Source: Candidatus Methanovirga basalitermitum (GTDB lineage: Archaea > Methanobacteriota > Methanobacteria > Methanobacteriales > Methanobacteriaceae). From it: 26,122 bases of DNA. Positions 1-8,898 of this stretch are shown here, piece after piece; within the stretch, counting starts at the first letter, position 1; each line of letters opens with the position of its first letter. The position numbers were made by a program, and so were the translations under genes. Under the pieces are notes generated by a model. That model was not told the DNA's origin. It saw only the letters and a list, made by a program, of their open reading frames with translations, and did not search any database. Location: positions 1 through 26,122 of the forward strand of contig JAISZW010000185.1 of assembly GCA_031284445.1 (NCBI GenBank), read 5' to 3'.

Positions 1-267
1 AATGTTTATCAATTATTAATCTTATATTATAACTATAAAAATTCTTTAAATCAAATTTAAATAAATTATATTAGATTATTAATATTTTATAAAATGATAA
101 ATTTTTCAAAAATGACTATGATAAAATAATAAACATCAATATTATAGCTATTTATTTTGAATATATAGTAATACAAACAATTCATACTTAAAATAATACT
201 TTAATTTATTCAACAAAATTATTATTAATCAATAAAGTTATATAATACTTATGTTACAGGTTACATC
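1..267. other. AT-rich upstream region of glmS
   Basis: There is no ORF or RNA gene that I can support here. The sequence is almost entirely A and T. A TATA-like stretch (TTATATAATA, about 238-247) lies close to the glmS start, and AGG at 258-260 is a plausible ribosome-binding core for it. The TATA assignment is weak because such strings are common in this composition. Confidence 0.4.
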
Positions 268-2085
268 ATGTGTGGTATAGTTGGTTATATTAGTAAAAAC
301 AAAAAAGCATCACCAATCTTGCTTGATGCCATAAAAAAATTAGAATATAGAGGTTATGATTCAGTTGGAATAGCTACAATAGATGATGAAAAAATTGAAC
401 TTAAAAAAGATAGTGGAAAAATCAATGAAGTTGATAAAAAAGTAAATCTTAGCGATATGAGAGGTTGTATTGGTATTGCACATGTAAGATGGGCAACTCA
501 TGGACATCCAAATAAAGTTAATTCACACCCTCATACAGATCATGATAATAGAATAGCTATTGTGCATAATGGTATCATTGAAAATCATGAAGAGCTTAAA
601 AAGGAATTGATTATGGAAGGTCATATTTTTGAATCTGAAACTGATTCAGAAATAATAGCTCACCTTATTGAAAAATTCATTAGTAAAGGATTTAATTTCC
701 AAGATGCTATGATAGAAACAGTTAAATTAATTGATGGTTCTTATGCTATAGGTGCAATTTTAGTTGATTGTCCTAATAAATTAATAGCTATTAGAAATGA
801 AAGTCCTTTAGTCGTTGGATTGGGGAATGACTATAATTTTATTGCATCAGACATTCCTTCATTTTTAAAGCATACAAAAAAAGTAATTTTCCCCGATGAC
901 AATGAATTAGTTATTGTAAGTAGTGAAAATGTAACTATAAAAGATTTAAATGGGAATATATTAGACAAAAAAATTGAAACTATGGCTTGGAATGAAGAAA
1001 TGGCTCAAAAAGAGGGTTATGATCATTTTATGTTAAAAGAAATCAATGAAGAGAGTGTTGTTGTGGCTGATACCTTATCTGGAAGAAAAGAAATTGAAAA
1101 GATTGTAGTTGATTTGGGCAGTATTAATAAAATATGCTTTGTTGCTTGTGGAACTTCTTATCATGGAGCTTTAACTGGAAAATACTTGTTTGAATCTTTT
1201 TTAAATATTTCAACTGATGTCAGTTATTCTTCAGAGTTTAAATATTTAAAAGATGTTTTAAATGAAAATGTATTAACTATTTTTGTTTCTCAATCTGGAG
1301 AAACTGCGGATACATTGTCAGCTATTAAAATGGCTAAAAATCGTTCTAAAACCTTAGCTATTGTTAATGTTTTAGGAAGTTCTATTACTCGAGAGGCAGA
1401 TCATGTTATCTATACAAAAGCAGGACCTGAAATAGCTGTTGCTGCGACTAAAACCTATTTAAGTCAATTAGTTTCAATATATTTATTAGCTATTTATTTA
1501 TCTAAAAACAGAAATAACAAGTTCTATGAAAATATGACTTCTCAGATTGAGAAAGTTCCAGATTATATTAATGAGTTAATGCTAAATGAAGATAAAATAA
1601 AGGAAATAGCAAACAAATACAAGTCTACAACCTTATTCTTTTTTTTAGGAAGAGGTTTCATATATCCAACAGCATTAGAGGGTGCTTTAAAATTAAAAGA
1701 GGTTGCATATATCCCAGCCGAAGGTTATCCTTCAGGAGAATTAAAACATGGCCCATTGGCACTAATTGATGAAAATGTCGCTGTTATGGTTTTAGCACCG
1801 AGTGAAAATTCCGAATCTATTTCTACAAGTAGTTATAAAGACACCATAAATAATATGGAAGAAGTTAAGTCTCGTGGAGCTCAAGTAATAGCTATTACAT
1901 CTTATAAAAATGGGGAAAACATTGATGTCAATGATATCATCCAAGTTAATAATCAAATTGATGAACTACTTTCTCCATTAGTTTATATAGTTCCATTACA
2001 ACTATTGTCTTATTATATTAGTATATACAAAGGTTTAGATCCTGATAAACCAAAAAACTTAGCTAAATGTGTTACAGTAAAATAA
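268..2085 (+). CDS. glmS: Glutamine--fructose-6-phosphate aminotransferase (isomerizing)
   Basis: This cytosolic enzyme converts fructose-6-phosphate and glutamine to glucosamine-6-phosphate and glutamate, the entry to amino-sugar synthesis for the cell wall and glycans. The protein starts MCGIVGY, so Cys2 becomes the N-terminal nucleophile of the class II glutaminase once Met is removed. The glutaminase domain runs to about residue 235 and contains EYRGYDS and the HVRWATHG block. Two SIS sugar-isomerase domains follow, at about 285-420 (CGTSYHG, SQSGETADT) and about 455-595 (LEGALKLKEVAYIPAE, GELKHGP). The C terminus NLAKCVTVK is the usual GlmS ending. At 605 aa it is full length. The start is fixed by the need for Cys at position 2 and is preceded by an AGG at 8-10 nt. 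No glmS ribozyme is visible upstream. Confidence 0.97.
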   Translation: MCGIVGYISKNKKASPILLDAIKKLEYRGYDSVGIATIDDEKIELKKDSGKINEVDKKVNLSDMRGCIGIAHVRWATHGHPNKVNSHPHTDHDNRIAIVHNGIIENHEELKKELIMEGHIFESETDSEIIAHLIEKFISKGFNFQDAMIETVKLIDGSYAIGAILVDCPNKLIAIRNESPLVVGLGNDYNFIASDIPSFLKHTKKVIFPDDNELVIVSSENVTIKDLNGNILDKKIETMAWNEEMAQKEGYDHFMLKEINEESVVVADTLSGRKEIEKIVVDLGSINKICFVACGTSYHGALTGKYLFESFLNISTDVSYSSEFKYLKDVLNENVLTIFVSQSGETADTLSAIKMAKNRSKTLAIVNVLGSSITREADHVIYTKAGPEIAVAATKTYLSQLVSIYLLAIYLSKNRNNKFYENMTSQIEKVPDYINELMLNEDKIKEIANKYKSTTLFFFLGRGFIYPTALEGALKLKEVAYIPAEGYPSGELKHGPLALIDENVAVMVLAPSENSESISTSSYKDTINNMEEVKSRGAQVIAITSYKNGENIDVNDIIQVNNQIDELLSPLVYIVPLQLLSYYISIYKGLDPDKPKNLAKCVTVK

Positions 2086-2220
2086 TGTAGAGGTTGTATG
2101 TTTAATTTATATTAAATTATATAAAGCAAGAATCTCAAATCTAAATGGTTAGTTTGGGAGTAAAAAGAGAATGCAGATGAAATATTGAGAGAAAACAAAA
2201 AATGTTTGTGGATGTGAATC

Positions 2221-2445
2221 ATGATGATATTAGAGTTTGAGGACGGAAATTCACTTAAACTGAATAAAAAGAAGGAAATTGCAGTATCAAAAATAGATAA
2301 GCTAAATAAAACGATCGAAAGTGTTAATATAACAAGAGGATTTGAAATTGAACAAATTGCAAAAGAATTTGATGTTCCGTATGATTTAGTGCGAATAATG
2401 AAAAATTCTGGAAAGATAAAGAAATGTAATGGTTCTGATGTTTGA
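2221..2445 (+). CDS. Small hypothetical protein, possible helix-turn-helix
   Basis: This 74-aa protein is not one I recognise. It begins with a short strand-like segment (MILEFEDGNSLKL) and a charged stretch. Residues about 40-65 (FEIEQIAKEFDVPYDLVRIM) have the look of a helix-turn-helix, with the pattern helix, turn after EFDV, then a second helix. The start has two candidate ATGs in tandem (2221 and 2224), preceded by a GGATGTGA stretch that could pair with the archaeal anti-Shine-Dalgarno. A T8 tract (2509-2516) lies downstream, consistent with a monocistronic unit between glmS and pstC. It could be a DNA-binding regulator of a neighbour, but nothing beyond the helix pattern supports this, and the ORF could be spurious. 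Confidence 0.5.
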   Translation: MMILEFEDGNSLKLNKKKEIAVSKIDKLNKTIESVNITRGFEIEQIAKEFDVPYDLVRIMKNSGKIKKCNGSDV

Positions 2446-2508
2446 TAAGTTCATTAACAAACCACACAACAAATTAAAATTATCTAATAACTGATTCATT
2501 ATTTAACC

Positions 2509-2516
2509 TTTTTTTT
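2509..2516 (+). terminator. Oligo-T archaeal terminator candidate
   Basis: There is an uninterrupted run of eight T, followed by C and more T, 63 nt after the stop of the 74-aa gene. Archaeal RNA polymerase commonly terminates on such T tracts without a stem. This is inference from sequence only. Confidence 0.4.
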
Positions 2517-2532
2517 CTTTTATTTTAATTAT

Positions 2533-2586
2533 TAAATCAATATTCATTTCTAAAAAGAAAAATGTAAGAAAGTGGATATTGATTTA
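2533..2586. promoter_or_regulatory. Imperfect inverted repeat upstream of pstC
   Basis: The arms TAAATCAATATTC (2533-2545) and GGATATTGATTTA (2574-2586) pair at 12 of 13 positions. They are separated by 28 nt and lie about 110 nt upstream of pstC. The position between the T tract that ends the previous gene and the pstC start fits an operator or an RNA stem in the leader. A role in phosphate control is possible but not shown by the sequence. Confidence 0.35.
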
Positions 2587-2693
2587 GGTATAAAGCTTTT
2601 CATGTCTTTGTAAGAGTTTTTATCCTTTTTAGTACAGGAATCATTTTAAATAATATGATAATCCACTAAATAAAAATTACTAAGAGGTTTTGT

Positions 2694-3566
2694 ATGGATG
2701 ATAATAAGGTATCTGAATTTTTAATAGAAAAAGGACTTTTTATAACAACTATTTTTTTCATTGCCATAATTTTAGTGATAATAATTTTTATTTTTAAAGA
2801 AGGTTACCCAGCCATTTCAAAGATAGGTTTTTTTAATTTTGTATTTGGTTTAAAATGGCATCCTTCAGAAAATGAGTTTGGAGTATTGCCTATGATAATA
2901 TGCTCCATATATGTCACAATGCTTGCACTCATCATGGCTGTTCCTTTATCCTTACTTTCAGTTATTTTCATGACAGAAATAGCTCCCGACAGGCTACGGC
3001 AAATTTTAAAACCAGCTATTGAAACCTTATCAGGAATTCCTTCTGTTGTTTATGGATTTTTTGGATTAACGGTTTTGGTACCTTTTATTAGAGAAACTTT
3101 TGGAGGAACAGGTTTCAGCCTATTTACAGCATCTTTAATATTAACTGTGATGATACTACCAACTATTATCTCTGTTTCTCAAGATGCAATACGATCAGTC
3201 CCTAAAGAATATAAAGAAGCATCTTTAAGCTTAGGGGCTACCGATTGGCAGACAATAAAAAACATCATTGTGCCAGCAGCACTTCCTGGAATAGTAACAG
3301 CTATTATTCTTGGTATGGGAAGAGCGATTGGAGAAACATTAGCCGTTATGATGGTTGCAGGTAATGTTGCAGAAATTCCAAATTCTATTTTTGAACCAGT
3401 GCGAACTATAACTTCAAACATTGCATTAGAAATGGGATACGCAACTAATGTTCATTATCAAGCATTATTTGCATCTGCAATTATCCTGTTTTTAACAATT
3501 ATCATGCTTTTAATAGTTGCGAATTATATACAAAATAAATATAAGATAGATATTGGAAGTATCTAA
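2694..3566 (+). CDS. pstC: Phosphate ABC transporter permease PstC
   Basis: This is an inner permease subunit of the high-affinity phosphate importer PstSCAB and works as a heterodimer with PstA in the cytoplasmic membrane. The 290-aa protein has an N-terminal membrane helix (about 18-35) and further hydrophobic segments. It carries the PstC signature [16 protein letters not shown] and the EAA loop [28 protein letters not shown] followed by [12 protein letters not shown], which contacts the ATPase. AGAGGT about 6 nt before the ATG supports the start. pstA follows 62 nt downstream in the same direction. Oddly, the solute-binding gene pstS is not upstream and no pstB ATPase gene is downstream, so the permease pair must rely on partners encoded elsewhere. 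Confidence 0.95.
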   Translation: MDDNKVSEFLIEKGLFITTIFFIAIILVIIIFIFKEGYPAISKIGFFNFVFGLKWHPSENEFGVLPMIICSIYVTMLALIMAVPLSLLSVIFMTEIAPDRLRQILKPAIETLSGIPSVVYGFFGLTVLVPFIRETFGGTGFSLFTASLILTVMILPTIISVSQDAIRSVPKEYKEASLSLGATDWQTIKNIIVPAALPGIVTAIILGMGRAIGETLAVMMVAGNVAEIPNSIFEPVRTITSNIALEMGYATNVHYQALFASAIILFLTIIMLLIVANYIQNKYKIDIGSI

Positions 3567-3628
3567 TATTAAAAAAACAATAGTAAGATCTTTAATAATC
3601 ATATAAAAAGCATTGAGGAATAATTAAA

Positions 3629-4483
3629 ATGAATTTCAGCAAAATAATATCTCCAAAAATAGCTCAGAAGATAATGAATGTAGTTTTTATAATTTCAGGA
3701 GCTATAATCATTCTAATATTAATATTTATCGTAGGATATATTCTTTTTAAAGGAATTCCAGTTATTAACTTAGAATTTCTAATTTCTAATCCTACCAATT
3801 CTGGGAAATCAGGAGGAATATTTCCAATGATTGTTTCAAGTTTATATGTTACTTTAGTAGCTGGATTAATAGCTACTCCTCTTGGAATAGGTGCAGCCAC
3901 ATACATTGCTGAATATTCAAAGAATAGTAGAATAGTAGGAATCATTCGATTTGGATCGGAAACTTTGGCATCAATACCATCAATTGTCTTTGGACTTTTT
4001 GGAATGGTATTTTTTGTTGTTTTTCTTCATTTAGGATGGTCAATTTTATCAGGAGGCTTGGTTTTAGCTATTATGGCACTTCCTACAATCTTTCAAGTTT
4101 CAGAAGTCGCAATATCCTCAATTCCTAACTCATATAAAGAAGGAAGTTATGGATTAGGAGCAACTAAATGGCAGACAATCTACAAAGTTATTTTACCAGC
4201 AGCTATTCCTGGAATATCAACAGGTGTCATTCTTGGTTTGACAAGAGCCATATCAGAGGCAGCGGCAGTTATGTATTCAGTTGGTGCATCGTTTCAAACT
4301 CCAATATCTATTTTTGATCCAGGTCGACCACTTCCCCTACATTTATATATGTTAGCAACTGAAGGCACATCACTTGAAAATGCTTATGGAACTGCAACAA
4401 TTCTTGTAATATTAGTTTTAATTATAACTATAGTTTCTAACTATGTAATTAATAGATATCAAAATAAAATTATGGGAAGATAA
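3629..4483 (+). CDS. pstA: Phosphate ABC transporter permease PstA
   Basis: This is the partner of PstC in the phosphate importer. The 284-aa, strongly hydrophobic protein has an N-terminal membrane helix (about 18-40). It carries the family segments [17 protein letters not shown] and an EAA loop, [27 protein letters not shown], followed by [17 protein letters not shown], which is typical of PstA. GAGGA at 3615-3619 lies 9 nt before the ATG and fixes the start. It is probably cotranscribed with pstC. The gene is followed by a T8 tract and then a hairpin-rich intergenic stretch where pstB would normally be found. Confidence 0.95.
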   Translation: MNFSKIISPKIAQKIMNVVFIISGAIIILILIFIVGYILFKGIPVINLEFLISNPTNSGKSGGIFPMIVSSLYVTLVAGLIATPLGIGAATYIAEYSKNSRIVGIIRFGSETLASIPSIVFGLFGMVFFVVFLHLGWSILSGGLVLAIMALPTIFQVSEVAISSIPNSYKEGSYGLGATKWQTIYKVILPAAIPGISTGVILGLTRAISEAAAVMYSVGASFQTPISIFDPGRPLPLHLYMLATEGTSLENAYGTATILVILVLIITIVSNYVINRYQNKIMGR

Positions 4484-4526
4484 TTAATATCAATTTTTAA
4501 CATACTTCATAGTTAGCTTTTATTTC

Positions 4527-4534
4527 TTTTTTTT
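4527..4534 (+). terminator. Oligo-T terminator after pstCA
   Basis: This T8 tract begins 44 nt after the pstA stop. It is a plausible archaeal intrinsic termination site for the two-gene pst unit. Confidence 0.4.
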
Positions 4535-4550
4535 ATAGAAGTTCGAGGGC

Positions 4551-4670
4551 AAAAATTTTTTATTTTTTGAAGTTAGAAACGGAAAATCAAAGATTTTCCT
4601 AAGTTATATTCGATAACAAATCAAAGTTTTTTTCATTGAACTTGTTCAATTAGAAAAATGAAATTTTTCT
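4551..4670. repeat. Dispersed hairpin-chain repeat, copy 1
   Basis: Three short perfect palindromes occur in a row: 4581-4599 (GGAAAATC-AAA-GATTTTCC, 8-bp arms), 4635-4650 (ATTGAAC-TT-GTTCAAT) and 4653-4669 (GAAAAAT-GAA-ATTTTTC). The segment 4551-4602 is, in reverse complement, closely similar to the 3' end of the repeat array at 8405-8455, including the AT-rich block and the GAAGTTAGAAACGG / AAGTTATAAACGG junction. This places it in the same dispersed family. Confidence 0.7.
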
Positions 4671-5113
4671 TTATTTCAATTAAAATTAGTTTAAGATTAT
4701 TATTGTTAGAGTGATAAGTGAATAAAAATATATTATTTTTAAATTAAATAATTTAAAATCTTTTATTCATTAAAATAATGAATTCAGATGATAATTAATT
4801 TCTGTGTAAATAATTGAACAATAGCTTCTTATTAAACTTTAATGGATTATAAATAATTTATATTATTAGGGTATATGAAATAAATATAATTTTTATTTTC
4901 ATTAGGTTTAGAAAATAATAAAATTGGATATAAAATGTTGAAAATTCAGAAAAGAAGATAATAGCCAAGAGTCTGACAATCCAAAAAAGTATCCAAATTC
5001 TGTTAAAGATGATTAAATTTTCATGCCATTTATATTTATTTAATATTAAATTTAGATAATAGTTAGATGAATTAATTTTGTGAAGTTGATTATGATTATT
5101 AGGGGTTTTTTGC

Positions 5114-6838
5114 TTGAATCATGATAAAATGATAAATATTAGTACGAAAAGAGGGATTTTATGGTCTTCATTTGAGATTTATTCTGGTGTTGCTGGGTTT
5201 ATAGACTATGGACCATTGGGTGCTATGTTAAAGAATAATGTTATGCAGAAATGGAGGGAAATATATCTTGTAAATGAAGGATTTTATGAGATAGAAAGTC
5301 CAACTGTAACACCTGAAGAAGTTTTAATAGCTTCTGGACATGTAAATAATTTCACAGATCCTATGGTTCAATGTAGTGAATGTATGGATGTTTTTAGATT
5401 AGACCATATAGTGGAAGAACAAACAAATCTTTCAGTTGATGGTTATACTAATGAAGAATTGAATAAGGCGGTATTTGAAGAAAATGTTGCATGTTCAAGT
5501 TGTGGAGGCAAGCTAAGTGAAACTTGGAATTTTAATTTAATGTTTAGAACTAATATTGGACCAAAAGGTAATAAACCTGGATATATGAGACCTGAGACTG
5601 CTCAAGGCATATTTATAATGTTTAAACGTCTTAGTCGTTTCTTTAAAAATAAATTACCTTTTGGTGTTGTTCAGTTAGGTAAAGCATATAGGAATGAAAT
5701 TTCTCCTCGTCAAGGTGTAATTCGTCTTAGAGAGTTCACTCAAGCTGAAGCAGAAATATTCGTTCATCCAAAGGATAAAACACATCCAAAATTTGAAAAA
5801 ATAGCTGATGAAGTTTTTGTTTTATATTCTGCTAAAAATCAAACTGAAGATAATGAACCAATTACTTTAACAGGTCAAGAGGCATTGGATAAGAAAATTG
5901 TGGCAAATGAAATCTTAATCTACGAGATATATTTAGCTAAAAAGTTTTTAAATGAGATAGGTATTCCTGATAGTGTTTTAAGGATTAGACAACATCTTCA
6001 AAATGAAATGGCTCATTATGCTAATGATAGTTGGGATGTTGAATTAAAAACAGATAAATATGGTTGGGTTGAAATTATAGGAATAGCTGATAGGGGAGAT
6101 TATGATCTTTTAGCTCATTCTAAATATAGTGGAGAAGATTTAAGCATTTATGTTGAGTATGATGAAGCTAAAACCATTAAAAGAACGATTATAAAACCAA
6201 ACATGAAAAAGTTAGGTAGAAAATTTAGAAAAAATTCAATGCAGATAGTAGATGCTTTAAAAAGCGAAAATCCTTTGAAAATTAAGGAGAAGTTAAAAAT
6301 TAATGGTCTTTATGAGGTAACTAATCACTTTAGCAGTTTCAGTATTGAAAAGGACGATTTACTCTTTGAAGAGATTGAAGAGGAGGTTAAGGGAGAAAAA
6401 ATCATCCCCCATGTTATAGAACCTTCTTTTGGTATTGATCGTATTATTTATGGTTTATTATTACATTCTTTTAATAGTATAACTATAAAGGAGGATGGTG
6501 AGGATAAAATTAAGGATTACTTCAAATTCACACCAGCTGTTAGTCCAATAAAGGTAGCTGTTTTTCCATTGGTGAAAAAAGATAGATTACCTGAAATAGC
6601 TATTAGCATTAAGGACAATTTAAGGTTAGAAGGTTTTACAGTAGAGTATGAAAGTTCTGGGACGATTGGTAGAAGATATGCTCGAAGCGATGAAATTGGA
6701 ATTCCATTAGCTATTACTATTGATTTCGAAACTTTAGAGGATGATCGTGTTACGGTTAGAAATAGGGATAGTGAAAAACAAGAAAGAGTTAAAATTGAAG
6801 ATTTAAATTCTTATATTAAGAAGTTCTATAATAATTAA
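5114..6838 (+). CDS. glyS: Glycyl-tRNA synthetase (archaeal/eukaryal type)
   Basis: This homodimeric class II enzyme charges tRNA-Gly. The 574-aa protein opens with [24 protein letters not shown], the N-terminal signature of archaeal GlyRS. A Cys cluster (CSEC about 88, CSSC about 127) follows, then motif 2 around [22 protein letters not shown]. Motif 3 is [14 protein letters not shown], and a C-terminal anticodon-binding domain starts near [14 protein letters not shown]. The start is TTG at 5114, chosen because AGGGGT (5101-5106) sits 7 nt upstream. The next in-frame ATG (5129) would leave that site 22 nt away. The stop overlaps the end of the convergent cofH by 4 nt. Confidence 0.96.
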   Translation: MNHDKMINISTKRGILWSSFEIYSGVAGFIDYGPLGAMLKNNVMQKWREIYLVNEGFYEIESPTVTPEEVLIASGHVNNFTDPMVQCSECMDVFRLDHIVEEQTNLSVDGYTNEELNKAVFEENVACSSCGGKLSETWNFNLMFRTNIGPKGNKPGYMRPETAQGIFIMFKRLSRFFKNKLPFGVVQLGKAYRNEISPRQGVIRLREFTQAEAEIFVHPKDKTHPKFEKIADEVFVLYSAKNQTEDNEPITLTGQEALDKKIVANEILIYEIYLAKKFLNEIGIPDSVLRIRQHLQNEMAHYANDSWDVELKTDKYGWVEIIGIADRGDYDLLAHSKYSGEDLSIYVEYDEAKTIKRTIIKPNMKKLGRKFRKNSMQIVDALKSENPLKIKEKLKINGLYEVTNHFSSFSIEKDDLLFEEIEEEVKGEKIIPHVIEPSFGIDRIIYGLLLHSFNSITIKEDGEDKIKDYFKFTPAVSPIKVAVFPLVKKDRLPEIAISIKDNLRLEGFTVEYESSGTIGRRYARSDEIGIPLAITIDFETLEDDRVTVRNRDSEKQERVKIEDLNSYIKKFYNN

Positions 6839-7980
6839 ATGTCCATAATATTTATATTCTCGTATAGTGTATCTCTTAAAGCTGGAATTCTTCCAATATT
6901 TTCAATAATTTGTTTAAGATTACCAATTTCTGTTCTACTACCATACGATGCTCCTGCTGATTTAGATATGTTTTCTTCACCTAATGTTCCACCTAAATCA
7001 TTAGCACCTGATAAAAGACAAATTTGACTGAATTTAAAGCCTAATTTAACCCAAGATATTTGAATATTCTTTAAATCTTCATGGAACATTAATCTTGAGA
7101 TTGCATAAACTTTTAAATCTTCAGTTCCTGAAGTTCCAGGATTTGATTTTCCTTTTAAAAATATTGGTGCCTTATTATGCATGAAAGGTAGTGGTACGAA
7201 TTCTGTAAATCCTCCTGTTTCTTTTTGAATCTTTCTAATTATATCTAAATGTTCAACTCTATTTTTTAGTGATTCAACATGCCCATACATCATTGTGGCA
7301 GTTGTTTTAATGCCTGATTCATGTATAGTTACTATAACCTCTTTCCATTCTTCAGTATTAAGTTTAGTTGGACATATAACTTTTCTAACATCATCATTTA
7401 ATATTTCAGCAGCTGTTCCTGGTGTTGTTCCAAGACCAGCTTTTTTTAATATTTCTAAACTTTCTTTGAGTGATAATTCAGCCTTTTGAGATCCATAGTA
7501 AAGTTCCATTGGAGAAAAGGCATGTATATGAACATCAGGACATACCTCTTTAATTCCTTTTAAAATATCCTCATAAAAATAAACATCAACATTTTCATGG
7601 AGTCCCCCTTGAATACAGAATTCTTTGGCTCCATTATCATAAGCTTTTTTGGCTATGCTAACTAATTCATCTATATCTAAGAAAAAAGCATCTTCATCCT
7701 CTTTATTCCTTTTAAAAGCACAGAATCCACATGCTTTAGTACAAATATTTGTAAAATTAATATTCCAATTTTTAAGAAATGTTACTTCGTCTCCTACTAT
7801 TTTTTCCCTGACTAAATCAGCAGCAAGAACTAAGGCACTAACTTCACGTCCTTTAACTTTCATTAAATATAGTGCATCTTCGTTAGATATAGGATCATCT
7901 AAGCTACCCTCTAAAATATTCTTAGTTCTTTTTTCAATATTCCAATTTCCAAACATATTTATCATATTTTTCATTGCCAA
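6835..7980 (-). CDS. cofH: CofH, tyrosine/diaminouracil transferase of F420 synthesis
   Basis: This is a radical SAM enzyme that joins tyrosine to 5-amino-6-ribitylaminouracil. With CofG it forms the deazaflavin core of coenzyme F420, the hydride carrier of methanogenesis. The 381-aa protein has the Cys triad C80-C84-C87 (CTKACGFC) that binds the 4Fe-4S cluster. It also has the family blocks [32 protein letters not shown] and MMYGHVES. Cluster sequence and length fit CofH rather than CofG. The start is uncertain. TTG at 7980 (protein MAMKN), ATG at 7974 and ATG at 7965 are all possible, and no clear Shine-Dalgarno decides. A 15-nt palindrome (TTCCA-TTGCG-TGGAA, 8023-8037) lies just upstream and may be regulatory. 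cofG is not in the window. Confidence 0.93.
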   Translation of the reverse strand: MAMKNMINMFGNWNIEKRTKNILEGSLDDPISNEDALYLMKVKGREVSALVLAADLVREKIVGDEVTFLKNWNINFTNICTKACGFCAFKRNKEDEDAFFLDIDELVSIAKKAYDNGAKEFCIQGGLHENVDVYFYEDILKGIKEVCPDVHIHAFSPMELYYGSQKAELSLKESLEILKKAGLGTTPGTAAEILNDDVRKVICPTKLNTEEWKEVIVTIHESGIKTTATMMYGHVESLKNRVEHLDIIRKIQKETGGFTEFVPLPFMHNKAPIFLKGKSNPGTSGTEDLKVYAISRLMFHEDLKNIQISWVKLGFKFSQICLLSGANDLGGTLGEENISKSAGASYGSRTEIGNLKQIIENIGRIPALRDTLYENINIMDI

Positions 7981-8305
7981 TATAAAAAGTTTCTCTTTAA
8001 TTCTGTCAACTTAAGGTTTTTTTTCCATTGCGTGGAATTTTTAATGATGATATCTTTTGGAGGTAATAGCTATTTTGTTAATATTAATTTTTCTATATCT
8101 AAAAGTACATTATAATTAGTCATGAAAATAAAAATAAATCGGTATTAATTATTAATACTTGAATAAAAGACCATATAAATCAGCTGAATCTTGGACAAAA
8201 TATAGATAGATTTTTAAGGGTTTTTATTATGATAATAGTAGTTAAAATCTTATAAATATCAATAAATAGAATTATTAAAGCTTTAAAATAGAAAAAATCA
8301 TAGAT

Positions 8306-8428
8306 TTATTCACAAAGTGAATTTAGGAAAATCTTTGATTTTTTGTTTATTCACAAAGTGAATTTAGGAAAATCTTTGATTTTTTGTTTATTCACAAAGT
8401 GAATTTAGGTAAATCTTTGATTTTCCGT
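8306..8428. repeat. Three 41-bp tandem repeats with palindromes
   Basis: The units start at 8306, 8347 and 8388 with an exact 41-bp period. Copies 1 and 2 are identical, and copy 3 differs at a few positions (AGGTAAATC for AGGAAAATC, then TTTTCCG). Each unit contains two inverted repeats: ATTCAC-AAA-GTGAAT (8308-8322, 8349-8363, 8390-8404) and AAAATC-TTT-GATTTT. There are no unique spacers, so this is not a CRISPR array. It belongs to the same hairpin family as 4551-4670. Confidence 0.9.
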
Positions 8429-8492
8429 TTATAACTTTAAAAAATAAAAAATTTTTTAAAAATGTTAAAAATAATCATTAAACATGGGTTTT

Positions 8493-8699
8493 GTTTTAAA
8501 GTATTTTTACTATAAGTTATTTTTTGCATATTAAACAAAGCTTAATTATTTATTTGTTAATTATATCAGAATTGGATATTAAGTATTTTAATTTAAATCA
8601 TCATATAAAAATGTATTTTTAGAAAACAGCATGATTAAAGCCTTAAAACATGGATGATGAGGTTTGTTCATGGTTTGATTTTTGTTAAAAGTCTAACAC
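8493..8699 (-). repeat. Long dispersed repeat B, inverted arm
   Basis: The reverse complement of this segment aligns along its whole length with 24628-24812. The match includes an identical 28-nt block (8570-8597 against 24705-24732) and a near-identical block around TAAGCTTTGTTTAATATG. The main difference is a 25-nt segment present here and absent from the other copy. It is non-coding. A third, more diverged copy lies at about 24890-25020. Confidence 0.85.
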
Positions 8700-8790
8700 C
8701 CTATTTTCTTTAAAGGTAACTTTTATCTTTAAGTGATTATAAAGGTTATACAAGATGGTATATGTAGCAATACATAAATAAAAAATGATG

Positions 8791-8870
8791 GTTTTTTCGA
8801 TTTTAGAATTGTTGCACATTTTCTATCTATGTTTTTTCGATTTTAGAATTGTTGCACATTTTCTATCTAT
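8791..8870. repeat. Perfect 40-bp tandem duplication
   Basis: Bases 8791-8830 are repeated exactly at 8831-8870. The absence of any mismatch points to a recent duplication or active slippage. Because 40 is not a multiple of three, each copy shifts any reading frame passing through it. It lies 28 nt upstream of the preferred EVE-gene start, immediately before a TATA-like stretch (about 8870-8885), so it may affect the promoter. Confidence 0.95.
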
Positions 8871-8898
8871 TATTATATTATTAAATATCCTTATGGTG

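Larger units (their letters stand above)
4484..5113. other. Gene-free region with hairpin chain
   Basis: These 630 bases between pstA and glyS hold no supportable gene. They contain a T8 tract (4527-4534), a probable pstCA terminator, and then the hairpin repeat at 4551-4670. The rest (4671-5100) is unstructured AT-rich sequence that leads to the glyS ribosome-binding site AGGGGT at 5101-5106. No remnant of pstB or phoU is visible in any frame. Confidence 0.6.
8015..8898. other. Repeat-rich region before the EVE operon
   Basis: No protein-coding gene is supported here. From left to right the region holds: a palindrome at 8023-8037; plain AT-rich sequence to 8280; three 41-bp tandem repeats (8306-8428); an AT-rich block shared with 24560-24600; one arm of a long inverted repeat (8493-8699); and a perfect 40-bp tandem duplication (8791-8870) just ahead of the first operon gene. 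An open frame from 8785 runs into the gene but reads through the duplication in two frames, so it is probably not translated from there. Confidence 0.65.

Noticed and set aside
1..267. glmS ribozyme or riboswitch upstream of glmS
   Set aside because: The leader is nearly pure A/T with no conserved ribozyme core, and the glmS ribozyme is known from bacteria.
8306..8428. Possible CRISPR array
   Set aside because: The repeats are directly adjacent with no variable spacers and no cas genes. It is a tandem repeat.
8785..8898. N-terminal hydrophobic extension of the EVE protein as a membrane anchor
   Set aside because: The stretch is the translation of a 40-bp tandem duplication read in two frames, and it lacks a Shine-Dalgarno. 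ATG 8893 or 8899 is a better start, although phase variation keeps it open.
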